This document shows, piece by piece, positions 48,041-56,007 of a stretch of DNA of 64,000 bases; position 1 is the first letter of the stretch, and the number at the start of each line of letters is the position of its first letter. The notes below the pieces were generated by a model, which was given only the letters and a program-made list of their open reading frames with translations, was not told where the DNA came from and ran no database searches. The DNA is from Gordonibacter massiliensis (ex Traore et al. 2017). Its GTDB lineage: Bacteria > Actinomycetota > Coriobacteriia > Coriobacteriales > Eggerthellaceae. Location: NCBI GenBank assembly GCA_900170005.1, contig LT827128.1, positions 2,476,168-2,540,167 of the forward strand, in the 5' to 3' direction. A program made the position numbers and the translations under genes.

Positions 48041-48535
48041 TCAGAGGTCGGCCGCTGCATCAAACCGCCACTGGCGTGCGTCAGCGCCCTGTGCGCTCAT
48101 CGCCTAGGTGGAGCCAGAACCTGCCACAGGACCCTCGCAGGAGCGGCAACTCCTCGGGAGAGGGTCGGTCGGCTTCTCCCGCTGCGAATGGCAGAGAGTT
48201 CTCGGGGGTTCGTCATAAAGGACAGCTTCGCCATGGTGCGCTTCCGCAGGCGCGCGCCCAACTGGTTCGGCCTACCTAGCGCAACGGCAGAACCGTCTTC
48301 GCCGAACCGCGACCGACGAAACGAGGTCGGCAAGGAGATTCGACCGAAAAGCTGTTGGTTTCTTGACGGGGGCGGCCCGCTTATGGTTTCTTGTAGGTTG
48401 AGAGAACGCGAAACGCCGTGCCGAACGACCGTGCCCTTCCCTTTGCGCGATCGCCCGTCCCTTTGCCCGGCGCGATGCGCACAACCTTCGCGACGGCGCA
48501 TCGCCGCCGTCCGGCGCACATCAGAAGGGTTCAGC

Positions 48536-48976
48536 ATGGAGAGCAAGCACAATCGCCTGATAGGCTACCTCGTGTACGACGCGCAGCGCTGCATAACCAA
48601 ATCTCTCGAGACCACGCTCAAACCCTACGACATCACTCCCGGTCAATGGAACCTTATAAACCAGCTCGATCAGGCTGGGGAGCTCTCGCAAAAAGATTTG
48701 GCCCTGCTCACGCACAAAGAGCAAGCTACCATCACGCGCTATTTGGACACGCTCGAGCGCAAGGGCCTCATCGTGCGCAACAAGCACAAGACCGATCGCC
48801 GAGCGCATGTGGTGTGCACCACCGAGAAGGCCCACGAGCTTATCCGCACCGTGCTGCCGCTCACCGTCGATACAGCGAACCGCCTGATAGAGGGCATCGG
48901 CCAGCAAGACATCGACACGTTCGTGAGCGTGCTGGCCGAACTCAAGAAGAACGCGGAGATCATCTCCGGCGACTGA
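48536..48976 (+). CDS. MarR-family transcriptional regulator
   Basis: A 146-residue winged-helix dimeric regulator. It begins MESKHNRLIGYLVYDAQRCI, then YDITPGQWNLINQLDQAGELSQKDLALLTHKEQATITRYLDTLERKGLIVRNKHKTDRRAHVV, the MarR wHTH and wing with its D-x-R-x-x motif (positions spread over about 30-95). It is divergent from the molybdoenzyme operon, 1.13 kb away, and could act on the TTGCAGT repeat there or on its own leader; neither is shown. AAGGG precedes ATG 48536. It ends 40 bp from the convergent surface protein gene. Confidence 0.92.
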   Translation: MESKHNRLIGYLVYDAQRCITKSLETTLKPYDITPGQWNLINQLDQAGELSQKDLALLTHKEQATITRYLDTLERKGLIVRNKHKTDRRAHVVCTTEKAHELIRTVLPLTVDTANRLIEGIGQQDIDTFVSVLAELKKNAEIISGD

Positions 48977-49015
48977 CGGGAGCCCTGCTTACGCCTGCCG
49001 CCGGAGACGATTCGG

Positions 49016-50191
49016 CTAACGACGCTTGCGACGCGCCGCGAAAACGCCCGCTCCACCGAGCGCGGCCAAGGCAAGCGCCGAAACGAGCGCCGTCGACGCG
49101 GCATCGCCGGTGGTCGCCAACTTAGCAACCGGTTTGTCCGCAGCAGGCGGCACGGCAGGCGGGGTCGGAGGAGCCGGAGGGGTCGGCGTCTTGGTGTTGG
49201 CGAAGGTGAGCTGGAGGGGAACGGCGTAGTCGGCCGTTATCTCGAACTCCAAGGGGGTGGAGTCCAGTTCGTACCCAGCCGGCGCCTCGATCTCCACGAA
49301 TCGGTACGACCCCAACGGAAGACCCGTGGCGGATACGATGCCGCCAGCATCCGCGACGAGCCGCTCGCAGCCGGCGACCGCCGCCCAGGATCCATCGGCT
49401 GCCCGCTGCTCAAGCCTGAACACGGCTCCGGACAACGTGCTCGAAGGATCGTCGGCATCCACCTTCTTCAACACCACGTCGCCCAGCACGGGGATCTTCT
49501 CGTTGGGGAACACGAGTCCGACGGGCTCAGTGGAAGATCCATCCACAACGAACTGAATCGGCGTCTCGTTAAGCTCGTAGTCCGCTGGAGCTTCGATCTC
49601 CACAAAACGATACTCGCCCAACGCGAGACCGTCCACGTCGATCAAACCCTGAGCGTCGGTCGTCAAGCGTTCGCAACCGGGCACGACCACCCAATCGCCG
49701 TTCGAGTTGTATTCCAGCTTGAACACGGCGCCCGCAAGCGTTGTCGCCGAATTGTCGGCATCCACCTTTTTGAGCGAGGCGCTACCGGAAACGGCGAAGG
49801 GCTTAGCCTCCGCGCCGCCGGGAATCGCGCTTCCCGTTGTTGCTGCGAGGTCGGTCGAGAGCTGGGCGTCCTGAATGCCCTGAGATTCGACGCTCGGGGT
49901 TTGCTCCGTTAAGGTGAGCTCTTCAACATCGGAACCGAAGCGGGCTGGATCGTCGATCGCCTGATCGGATGGGCGCGCGGAAGAGACCGCCGACACCCCC
50001 GATTCGACAGAGGCGCCCGAAACGTCCGATAGAGGAGCGCGTTCGTCCGCACCGGCCGCGTTCGCGGATTCCGGCGCACCGAAAGCGAGGGCGCAGCACA
50101 TGACAACGGAAAGGAGAACGGCGAATGCCTTTCTCCAAAAAAGCCTTGAAGCGCCTGGAGCCGAAAGTTGAACAGAATTCGTATTGACCAT
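49016..50191 (-). CDS. LAxTG-anchored surface protein with two SpaA/Cna-B domains
   Basis: A 391-residue exported protein. Signal FAVLLSVVMCCALAFGAPESANA ends near residue 45. A Ser/Val/Asp-rich region is followed by two SpaA-type prealbumin-like domains (about 137-228 and 235-325), each with LKKVDAD, GAVFKLE or GAVFRLE, and YRFVEIEAPA(D/G)YEL; the K in KKVD and the E in EIEAP can form the isopeptide bond of such pilins. A Pro-rich stalk leads to KLATTGD, a hydrophobic helix and RRKRR. LATTG fits the LAxTG motif used by class E sortases of high-GC bacteria. Start 50191 is chosen for its GGGAGAGG. Confidence 0.9.
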   Translation of the reverse strand: MVNTNSVQLSAPGASRLFWRKAFAVLLSVVMCCALAFGAPESANAAGADERAPLSDVSGASVESGVSAVSSARPSDQAIDDPARFGSDVEELTLTEQTPSVESQGIQDAQLSTDLAATTGSAIPGGAEAKPFAVSGSASLKKVDADNSATTLAGAVFKLEYNSNGDWVVVPGCERLTTDAQGLIDVDGLALGEYRFVEIEAPADYELNETPIQFVVDGSSTEPVGLVFPNEKIPVLGDVVLKKVDADDPSSTLSGAVFRLEQRAADGSWAAVAGCERLVADAGGIVSATGLPLGSYRFVEIEAPAGYELDSTPLEFEITADYAVPLQLTFANTKTPTPPAPPTPPAVPPAADKPVAKLATTGDAASTALVSALALAALGGAGVFAARRKRR

Positions 50192-50592
50192 AGCCTCTCC
50201 CATCCAGAAATCAAAATGTACGTCTCATCGAACGCCAAGAACATCCCAAGCTGTCGGGCGCGCCGTTGCCAAATCGTTACGGGTGCGCCGCAGCGCCAAA
50301 ATCGCGAAATCGAGCGAGGTTCGTATGCTTTCGAGGCTGTGGCCTCGTTCGAGGAAAGATAAAGGCGACCGTACTTGCCTACCGGGTTCAGCACCATAAT
50401 ACGAACGCGTTCCCCCTTTTTAGCGGGCAGAAGGGAGTGCGTTACCGAAGCGTAATGAGCAGAGCGGCCTCCGAGTTTCCCTGTGCCGCCTACCGCGCGC
50501 TTCGCCGGGCCTTCTCGCACCGTGCGCGCAATCGCGCCCAGTAAGCCGGACCGTTCGGAAAGCGAAGAAGCGGCCTTCGGACAACAAAGGCG
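50192..50592. other. 401-bp divergent spacer, left of the riboswitch
   Basis: Nothing coding seen. The first part is the leader and promoter region of the minus-strand surface protein gene; the rest shows no clear signal. Confidence 0.5.
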
Positions 50593-50621
50593 TTCACAAG
50601 CGGCGGGTTACTTGCTACAAT
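50593..50621 (+). promoter_or_regulatory. Promoter of the glycine riboswitch
   Basis: TTCACA (50593-50598), 17 bases, TACAAT (50616-50621). Transcription should start near 50628, about 60 nt before the aptamer. Confidence 0.7.
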
Positions 50622-50689
50622 GTGCCGGCACAATTTCATAGCGTCACCCCGTTGATACGTTCTGGATCGCATGAGACAGGACGAGGAGG

Positions 50690-50774
50690 GGCCTCTGGAG
50701 AATCCCGTTCACGGGTGCCGAAGGGGCAAGGCGGCCGAATGGCCCGCTGAAACTCTCAGGCAAAAGGACAGAGC
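50690..50774 (+). promoter_or_regulatory. Glycine riboswitch (single visible aptamer)
   Basis: The hallmark elements are in order: CCTCTGGAGAA, a short stem-loop CCCGTTCACGGG, TGCCGAAGGGGCAA, a variable stem GGCGGCC/GGCCCGC, and CTGAAACTCTCAGGCAAAAG followed by GGACAGAG. This is the second-aptamer type of the glycine riboswitch. The upstream ACAGGACGAGGA could be the ghost-aptamer/linker that pairs with it. It lies 122 bp before the AGCS symporter gene and should control it: glycine binding usually turns such uptake or clearance genes on, but the direction cannot be read with certainty. Confidence 0.9.
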
Positions 50775-50895
50775 AAAGCTGCCAGCTTGTTGCGCGCCCG
50801 CGCTTTTCCTCATCCGCATATCCTCCAGAACGGCCGCCCATCCCAACGGGTTGCGCTGAACTTGCACGTACGTGTACGCATCGAGGAGGAAACTG

Positions 50896-52425
50896 GTGGA
50901 AAGCTTTTTCAGCGTTATCAACGATGGACTCGTCGCCATAGACGACTTCATCTGGGGAGTACCGCTTATGGTGCTCATCCTGTTCGGCGGCATCTTGCTG
51001 ACCGTGCGCCTGCGCGCGGTGCAGTTCCGACAGCTGCCGCGCGCCCTGCGCTACATGGTGAAGAACGAGAAGGACGGCACCGGCGAAGTCACGAGCTTCG
51101 GCGCGCTGTGCACGGCACTGTCAGCCACCATCGGCACCGGTAACATCGTGGGCGTGGCCACGGCCATCGTGGCCGGCGGCCCGGGCGCGCTGTTCTGGAT
51201 GTGGCTGGCCGCGCTGTTCGGCATGGCCACGAAGTTCTCCGAGGGTCTGCTGGCCGTGAAGTACCGCAGCATCGACAAGAAAACCGGCCACGTGCTGGGC
51301 GGCCCGTTCTACTACATCGAGCGCGGCATGGGCAAGAACTGGCGCTGGCTGGCGAAGATCTTCGCGTTCTTCGGCATGTGCGTGGGCCTGTTCGGCATCG
51401 GCACGTTCACCCAGGTGAACTCCATCTCGTCGGCGTTCACCGGGTTCTTCGACCCCGACAAGAACGTGACGGTGAACATCTTGGGCATGGACTACTCCAT
51501 CTTCACCGTCATCGGCTCGCTCATTTTGGCGCTGCTCGTGGGCCTGGTGGTCATCGGCGGCCTGAAACGCATCGCGAAGGTGTCCGAGCGCGTGATCCCC
51601 GCCATGGTGGTGCTGTACGTGGGCTTCTCGCTCGTGCTCATCTTCACGAACCTCGACAAGGTGCCCGGCGCGTTCGTCACCATCTTCGAGAGCGCCTTCG
51701 GCCTGCAGGCGGCGGCCGGCGGCATGCTGGGCGCCATCATCGTGGCCATGCAGAAGGGCATTGCGCGCGGCATCTTCTCGAACGAAGCCGGCCTGGGCTC
51801 CGCGCCCATCGCCGCGGCGGCCGCGCAGACGAAGGAGCCGGTGCGCCAGGGCCTCGTGTCCATGACCGGCACGTTCCTCGACACCATCGTGGTGTGCACG
51901 ATGACCGGCCTGGCGCTGGTGATGACCGGTGCGTACCAGATTCCCGGCCTTGAGGGTTCCGCCGTGACCACGGCCGCGTTCCAGGCGGGCCTGCCGTTCA
52001 TTCCCGGCGACGTGGTGTCGTTCGTGCTCATGGCGTGCCTGGTGCTGTTCGGGTTCACCACCATCCTGGGTTGGGATTACTACGGCGAGCGCTGCCTTGA
52101 GTATTTCAGCAACGGCTCGATGAAAGCCGTCAAGGTGTACCGCTGGCTCTACATCGCCGCCGTGTTCATCGGCCCCTACATGACCGTGGCCGCCGTGTGG
52201 ACCATCGCCGACATCTTCAACGGCCTCATGGCGCTGCCGAACATGATCGCGCTCATCGCGCTGTCCGGCGTGGTGGTGAAGGAGACGAAGGATTACTTCG
52301 AGCGCCTGCGCGCCGCTGGCGACGAGGACGCCATGGAGCCGCACCTGCCCGGCGACAACTGGGATATCCCGCCCATCGATCCCATGAACCAGCCGGATTC
52401 CGACACGGCCGGGGCGCAGGCGTAG
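50896..52425 (+). CDS. AGCS-family Na+/alanine-glycine symporter
   Basis: A 509-residue membrane protein with about eleven helices. The family signature GALCTALSATIGTGNIVGVATAI lies near residue 70, and KGIARGIFSNEAGLGSAPIAAAAA near residue 295. GTG 50896 is the start because GAGGAGGAAACTG lies directly upstream; a GTG at 50872 is in frame but has no site. It imports (or exports) alanine or glycine with Na+ and is controlled by the upstream glycine riboswitch. A strong terminator follows. Confidence 0.95.
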   Translation: MESFFSVINDGLVAIDDFIWGVPLMVLILFGGILLTVRLRAVQFRQLPRALRYMVKNEKDGTGEVTSFGALCTALSATIGTGNIVGVATAIVAGGPGALFWMWLAALFGMATKFSEGLLAVKYRSIDKKTGHVLGGPFYYIERGMGKNWRWLAKIFAFFGMCVGLFGIGTFTQVNSISSAFTGFFDPDKNVTVNILGMDYSIFTVIGSLILALLVGLVVIGGLKRIAKVSERVIPAMVVLYVGFSLVLIFTNLDKVPGAFVTIFESAFGLQAAAGGMLGAIIVAMQKGIARGIFSNEAGLGSAPIAAAAAQTKEPVRQGLVSMTGTFLDTIVVCTMTGLALVMTGAYQIPGLEGSAVTTAAFQAGLPFIPGDVVSFVLMACLVLFGFTTILGWDYYGERCLEYFSNGSMKAVKVYRWLYIAAVFIGPYMTVAAVWTIADIFNGLMALPNMIALIALSGVVVKETKDYFERLRAAGDEDAMEPHLPGDNWDIPPIDPMNQPDSDTAGAQA

Positions 52426-52460
52426 AGCGCGCTGTGGGCGAAACGCGATAACCGGAGCAA

Positions 52461-52495
52461 AGACGCCTGCCAGATCTGGCAGGCGTCTTCTTTTT
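52461..52495 (+). terminator. Intrinsic terminator of the symporter gene
   Basis: A perfect palindrome, AGACGCCTGCCAG and its complement around ATCT-type centre, 28 bp long, followed by TCTTTTT. Confidence 0.95.
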
Positions 52496-52726
52496 AAAAG
52501 GAAGTCTTCGATCTCTTCGTCACGAACGTCACTGACCGCCCATCGCGACAGGCATTCCGCACGACAAGAACTCTCGCAAAGCGACGAGATCGGCCATTAT
52601 CCGAAGCGCTTGAAAGCTAACCGGTCCTCGCATGTAAAGAGGCCGCCACGAACGCCGACCGACTTTGCAGCGAATGGGCCGACCTGACCGCATCAACGGC
52701 AATTCGGCATGGAGTGCCTCCGTTTT

Positions 52727-52888
52727 GCACGAAAATCACCGATGCCCCCGCACCCTAGGTCGCCGCCAAGAACCTTCGAAGCCCGTCCCTGCAAGAGTCG
52801 GGCGAGTTTCCGCAGGTCGCGGAGAACGGCAACCAGAGAGGTCGCCTCGAGAGACTCCCTAACACGGGGATGCCGGTGATTTTTGTAC
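52727..52888. repeat. MITE-like element B (162 bp)
   Basis: GCACGAAAATCACCG at 52727-52741 and CGGTGATTTTTGTAC at 52874-52888 form terminal inverted repeats; GATGCCCCCG/CGGGGATGCC extends the right and left arms. The inside resembles element A at 47876-48040. Confidence 0.75.
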
Positions 52889-52972
52889 AGCAGGACTAAA
52901 CAAGCTGGACGCTTTGAGTGCGCAATGGCTCTTGCAAAGCAGAATTGTGATTTGTTTTCCCGGTCCAAGCAA

Positions 52973-53004
52973 GGAAAAGCCCGTGTTTCACGTGAAACAC
53001 GGGC
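52973..53004 (-). terminator. parS: parS site forming the stem of a minus-strand terminator
   Basis: TGTTTCACGTGAAACA at 52984-52999 is a perfect parS. The palindrome extends to 26 bp (52979-53004, ends GCCCG/CGGGC), and on the minus strand it is followed directly by TTTTCC, the form of an intrinsic terminator, 42 bp beyond the stop of the tRNA-binding gene. Confidence 0.85.
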
Positions 53005-53045
53005 CGTTTTCGCAATCATGAATAGAGCAGACGGGCCGAAGCGGC

Positions 53046-53411
53046 CTATCCCAGCCGGACGCCGTTGGGGACTTCGCGCTCGGGGACGGCGAGGGCGGGG
53101 AGGATGCCGTCTTCGTAGCCGATGTCGTAGATCATGCCCTCGGACACCTCTCCGGCCATCTTGCGCGGTGCCATGTTCACCACGAACAAGGCCTGACGTC
53201 CCTCCAGCTCGGCCTTGCAGTCGTCGCGCTCCTCCTTCATGCCCGAGAGGATCGTGCGCGTGAAGGCACCGAAGTCCACGGTCATCTTGATGAGCTTCTT
53301 CGACTTCTCGACGTCGTCCACGCGCACGATGCGCCCCACGCGGATATCGAGCTTGTCCAAGTCGTCGATGGTGATCGGCGGCTTGACAGGCGCGACCTCG
53401 ATCGGCTCCAC
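53046..53411 (-). CDS. tRNA-binding OB-fold protein (MetRS beta/CsaA-like)
   Basis: A 121-residue stand-alone tRNA-binding domain. LDIRVGRIVRVDDVEKSKKLIKMTVDFG (spread over residues 20-48) and VVNMAPRKMAGEVSEGMI match the EMAP/CsaA/MetRS-C fold, where the (L/A)DIRVG opening and the MAPRKM(A/R)G(E/V)xSEGM loop are conserved. It starts at GTG 53411, 8 bp after shikimate kinase. Roles in the family are tRNA binding or chaperone activity. It is the last gene of its operon. Confidence 0.9.
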   Translation of the reverse strand: MEPIEVAPVKPPITIDDLDKLDIRVGRIVRVDDVEKSKKLIKMTVDFGAFTRTILSGMKEERDDCKAELEGRQALFVVNMAPRKMAGEVSEGMIYDIGYEDGILPALAVPEREVPNGVRLG

Positions 53412-53419
53412 AACGGCCC

Positions 53420-53932
53420 CTAGCGCAGCGCGTCGGCCACTTTGCGGGCCGCGGCGGTGATGGACAGGTCGTCGATGTTCACGGTGATCTCGGCGTACTG
53501 CTCGTACAGCGGCTTGCGCTCGTCGTAGAGCTCGCGCAGGCTCATGCCGATGCCGCCCTTGAGCACCACACCGCGCTCCTGCAAGTCGTGCAGGCGGCGC
53601 ACCAGCTCCTCATAGGATATCTGCAGGTACACCACGCGTCCGATCTCGGCCAGGTGCTTCATGGCCTCGTCGGAGTACACGGCGGAACCGCCCGTGGCGA
53701 TGATGGAGTTCTCGGCCTGGATGTCGCGCAGGATCTCGTTCTCCACCTCGATGAAGCCCTCGGGGCCGCACGCGTCGATGAGCTTCTGCAGCGTCTTGTC
53801 GCACTGGCTCTGGATGACGAGGTCGGCGTCGACGAACTGGTAGTTCAGTATCTTCGCCAGCACGATGCCCAAGGTGGACTTGCCCGCACTGGGCATGCCG
53901 ATCAGGACTATGTTGTTCCGCTCTTGCTCCAT
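53420..53932 (-). CDS. aroK: Shikimate kinase
   Basis: A 170-residue P-loop kinase, the usual length of AroK. Walker A GMPSAGKST spans residues 12-20; DADLVIQ carries the shikimate-binding aspartate, GFIEVENEIL follows, and ATGGSAVY takes the place of the usual TGGG(A/S). LID residues lie around GVVLKGGIGMSLREL, which has fewer arginines than typical AroK, so substrate preference is not certain. GAGGAGGCATC precedes ATG 53932. The gene overlaps the DMT transporter gene by 25 bp. Confidence 0.85.
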   Translation of the reverse strand: MEQERNNIVLIGMPSAGKSTLGIVLAKILNYQFVDADLVIQSQCDKTLQKLIDACGPEGFIEVENEILRDIQAENSIIATGGSAVYSDEAMKHLAEIGRVVYLQISYEELVRRLHDLQERGVVLKGGIGMSLRELYDERKPLYEQYAEITVNIDDLSITAAARKVADALR

Positions 53933-54981
53933 GATGCCTCCTCTTGCGTCGATTCGACGGCTGCCAGGTCGCCGGCGTCCCGGCCGTCCAGCGCAACCGC
54001 CGCCTCCAAGGACACCACCGGCCCTCCGGGGGTTTCCAGCGCCACGGCGGGCACGTCGTCGTCCGCTTTGCGTTTCAACGGAAACGTTTCGCTCACCACT
54101 ATAGCAATGAAGATGAGGGCGAAGCCGCCCACGAGGCGAAGCCCTATCTCTTCCCCATACAGCAGCACGCTGAACAGCACGCCGAACACGCTTTCCAAGC
54201 TCAGGAACAGCGAGGCCTGCGCTGGCGGCACGTGCGCGAGCGCCACGTTCTGGATGACGAGCGCCACACACGAGGCGAACACCACGAGGTAGGCCATGTT
54301 CATCCAGAAGGCCGGCGTGAGCGCCTCGGCCGGAGGCAGCGTTTCGAAGCAGGCGCCGTACGCCACGCCGCACACGCCGCCCACGATGAACTGGAGCGTG
54401 GTGAGCACGAGCACGTCGTTCGTTTCGGAGAACTTCGACACGTACACGATGTGCACGGCGAACAGCAGCGCCGACACCAGCGTCATAGCGTCGCCAAAGC
54501 CCATGGACAGCTCGGAAAGCGAACCGGTGAGCGACACCAGGCCTATGCCCGCCACGGCCATGACGGCGGCCACGAGGTTGAACGCCGTGGGTCGCTTGCG
54601 CGCGATGACCCACCAGGCGAACGGCACGATGACGCAGTACGTTGCCGTGAGGAAGGCGTTCTTGCCCGGCGTGGTGTGGTCGAGCCCGATGGTTTGCACC
54701 CAGAACGCCAGGTAGCACAGCACGCCAAGGATGATACCCTTCACCAGGTAGTCCTTCGCCGTCTCATGCGAGAAGGCGATGCGCAAGCGGCGGAAGAACA
54801 GCGCGAGCAGGATGGCGCCCGTGGCCAGGAAACGGAAGCCGATGAGGTAAGCCGGCTGCAGCACGTCCACGGCGTCTTTCATGACCACGAAGCTGAGGCC
54901 CCAGATAACGGTAGCCACGACCAGCAGGAGCTTGTAGACACCCGTCGGAATGCGATCCTGTATGCCAGCGAGATTTTTCAC
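53908..54981 (-). CDS. DMT-superfamily transporter (EamA), probably leaderless
   Basis: A 357-residue membrane protein with ten helices in two EamA repeats (LLLVVATVIWGLSFVVMKDA; GFGDAMTLVSALLFAVHIVYVSK), plus a cytoplasmic acidic C-terminal tail of about 50 residues. It is the closest relative in the window of the transporter at 17320. Starts at GTG 54981 with no Shine-Dalgarno; TATAAT ends 8 bases upstream, so the mRNA should begin at or next to the GTG. The tail overlaps the shikimate kinase start. Confidence 0.88.
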   Translation of the reverse strand: MKNLAGIQDRIPTGVYKLLLVVATVIWGLSFVVMKDAVDVLQPAYLIGFRFLATGAILLALFFRRLRIAFSHETAKDYLVKGIILGVLCYLAFWVQTIGLDHTTPGKNAFLTATYCVIVPFAWWVIARKRPTAFNLVAAVMAVAGIGLVSLTGSLSELSMGFGDAMTLVSALLFAVHIVYVSKFSETNDVLVLTTLQFIVGGVCGVAYGACFETLPPAEALTPAFWMNMAYLVVFASCVALVIQNVALAHVPPAQASLFLSLESVFGVLFSVLLYGEEIGLRLVGGFALIFIAIVVSETFPLKRKADDDVPAVALETPGGPVVSLEAAVALDGRDAGDLAAVESTQEEASWSKSGTT

Positions 54982-54989
54982 AGCGGCCC

Positions 54990-54995
54990 ATTATA
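54990..54995 (-). promoter_or_regulatory. -10 box of a leaderless transcript
   Basis: TATAAT on the minus strand, 8 bases before GTG 54981. The -35 is weak. Confidence 0.55.
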
Positions 54996-55029
54996 CGGCG
55001 CGAGCCGCGCGAATGATAGGGCCGAACCG

Positions 55030-55995
55030 TCAACGGCCGCGTCGATCGAACACGGAACGCCCCCTTTGCCCGCGAAGGGTCTCCCAGGCCACGGCGGCCA
55101 GCCCCGCCCAGATGAGGACGAAGCTCGCCAGCTGCCAGGCGTCGGGAAGCTCGCCGAAGCACGTCACGGCCAGCAGCATGACGATCGTCGGGCTGATGTA
55201 CTGCAGCAACCCCAGCAGCGACAACGGAACGCGGTTCGCGGCGGCCGAGTACAGCACGAGCGGACCGGCCGTCACCACCCCGCTGCCCACGGACAGCACG
55301 GCGATGCCCACAGCCGACGTGACCGCCAAGGCGTCGGGGGCCGTGCGCGCCACGTCCCAGAAGCCGGGGACAACCCAGCCGATAGCGAACAGGCCCGCAC
55401 CGAGGAGCGCCGCGAACAGCGATTCGACGGCCATGCCGGGCAGCGCGTCGTAGCCGCCGCGCTTCTTGACGGCGCCGTACGCGCTGAACGTCGCGGCGAG
55501 CGCGAGCGATATCCAAATCGATCCGCCGTGCGCCACCGCGAACAGGACGGCCCCGCAGGCGGCCAGCGCCGTGGCGAGCTTCTGCATGGGCGAAAGCCGC
55601 TCGTGGAAGCACACGAGCCCGAGCACGATGCTCGTGAGCGGGCTGAGGAAGAAGCCGAGGCTCGTCTCCAGCAGGTGCCCGCTCGTGGACGCCCAGATGT
55701 AGACGCCCCAGTTGGCCGCGATGAGCACGCTCGAAGCGCCGAACGTCGCCCACGCGCGGCGATCGCGCAGCAGCGGCAGGAAGCGCGCGTGCAGCGCGAG
55801 GCACAGCGCGATCGAGAACGCACAGGACCACACCATGCGCGTGGCCAGCGCCTGCAAAGGCGGTATCGCCGAGAACAGCTTCCAGTACACCGGGATAACG
55901 CCCCAGATGGCGTAGCAAACGGCGGCCTGCACCAGCGCGATGCGCCCTCCCCGCTCAGTGCCAGGCTTCCCGCGAGCCATTCCCGTGCCGCACAT
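55030..55995 (-). CDS. rarD: RarD-type EamA transporter
   Basis: A 321-residue protein with ten helices. CYAIWGVIPVYWKLFSAIPP near residue 27, ANWGVYIWASTSGHLLETSLGFFLSPL near 105, and LGLLQYISPTIVMLLAV near 260 are the conserved RarD blocks. The substrate is not known; E. coli RarD gives its name only through a chloramphenicol phenotype. AAAGG precedes ATG 55995, 12 bp after the MFS gene, so it is the last gene of the large minus-strand operon. Confidence 0.92.
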   Translation of the reverse strand: MCGTGMARGKPGTERGGRIALVQAAVCYAIWGVIPVYWKLFSAIPPLQALATRMVWSCAFSIALCLALHARFLPLLRDRRAWATFGASSVLIAANWGVYIWASTSGHLLETSLGFFLSPLTSIVLGLVCFHERLSPMQKLATALAACGAVLFAVAHGGSIWISLALAATFSAYGAVKKRGGYDALPGMAVESLFAALLGAGLFAIGWVVPGFWDVARTAPDALAVTSAVGIAVLSVGSGVVTAGPLVLYSAAANRVPLSLLGLLQYISPTIVMLLAVTCFGELPDAWQLASFVLIWAGLAAVAWETLRGQRGRSVFDRRGR

Positions 55996-56007
55996 GACCG
56001 TGCACCT

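Larger units (their letters stand above)
47403..48535. other. 1.13-kb divergent spacer with a promoter and two repeat elements
   Basis: No gene seen. 47460-47600 is a GC-rich leader with repeated CTCGCAGTG motifs. 47630-47680 is an AT-rich promoter for the molybdoenzyme operon. Repeats lie at 47782-47865 and 47876-48040. From 48110 to 48535 there is only a possible MarR-gene leader, with AAGGG before its start. Confidence 0.7.
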
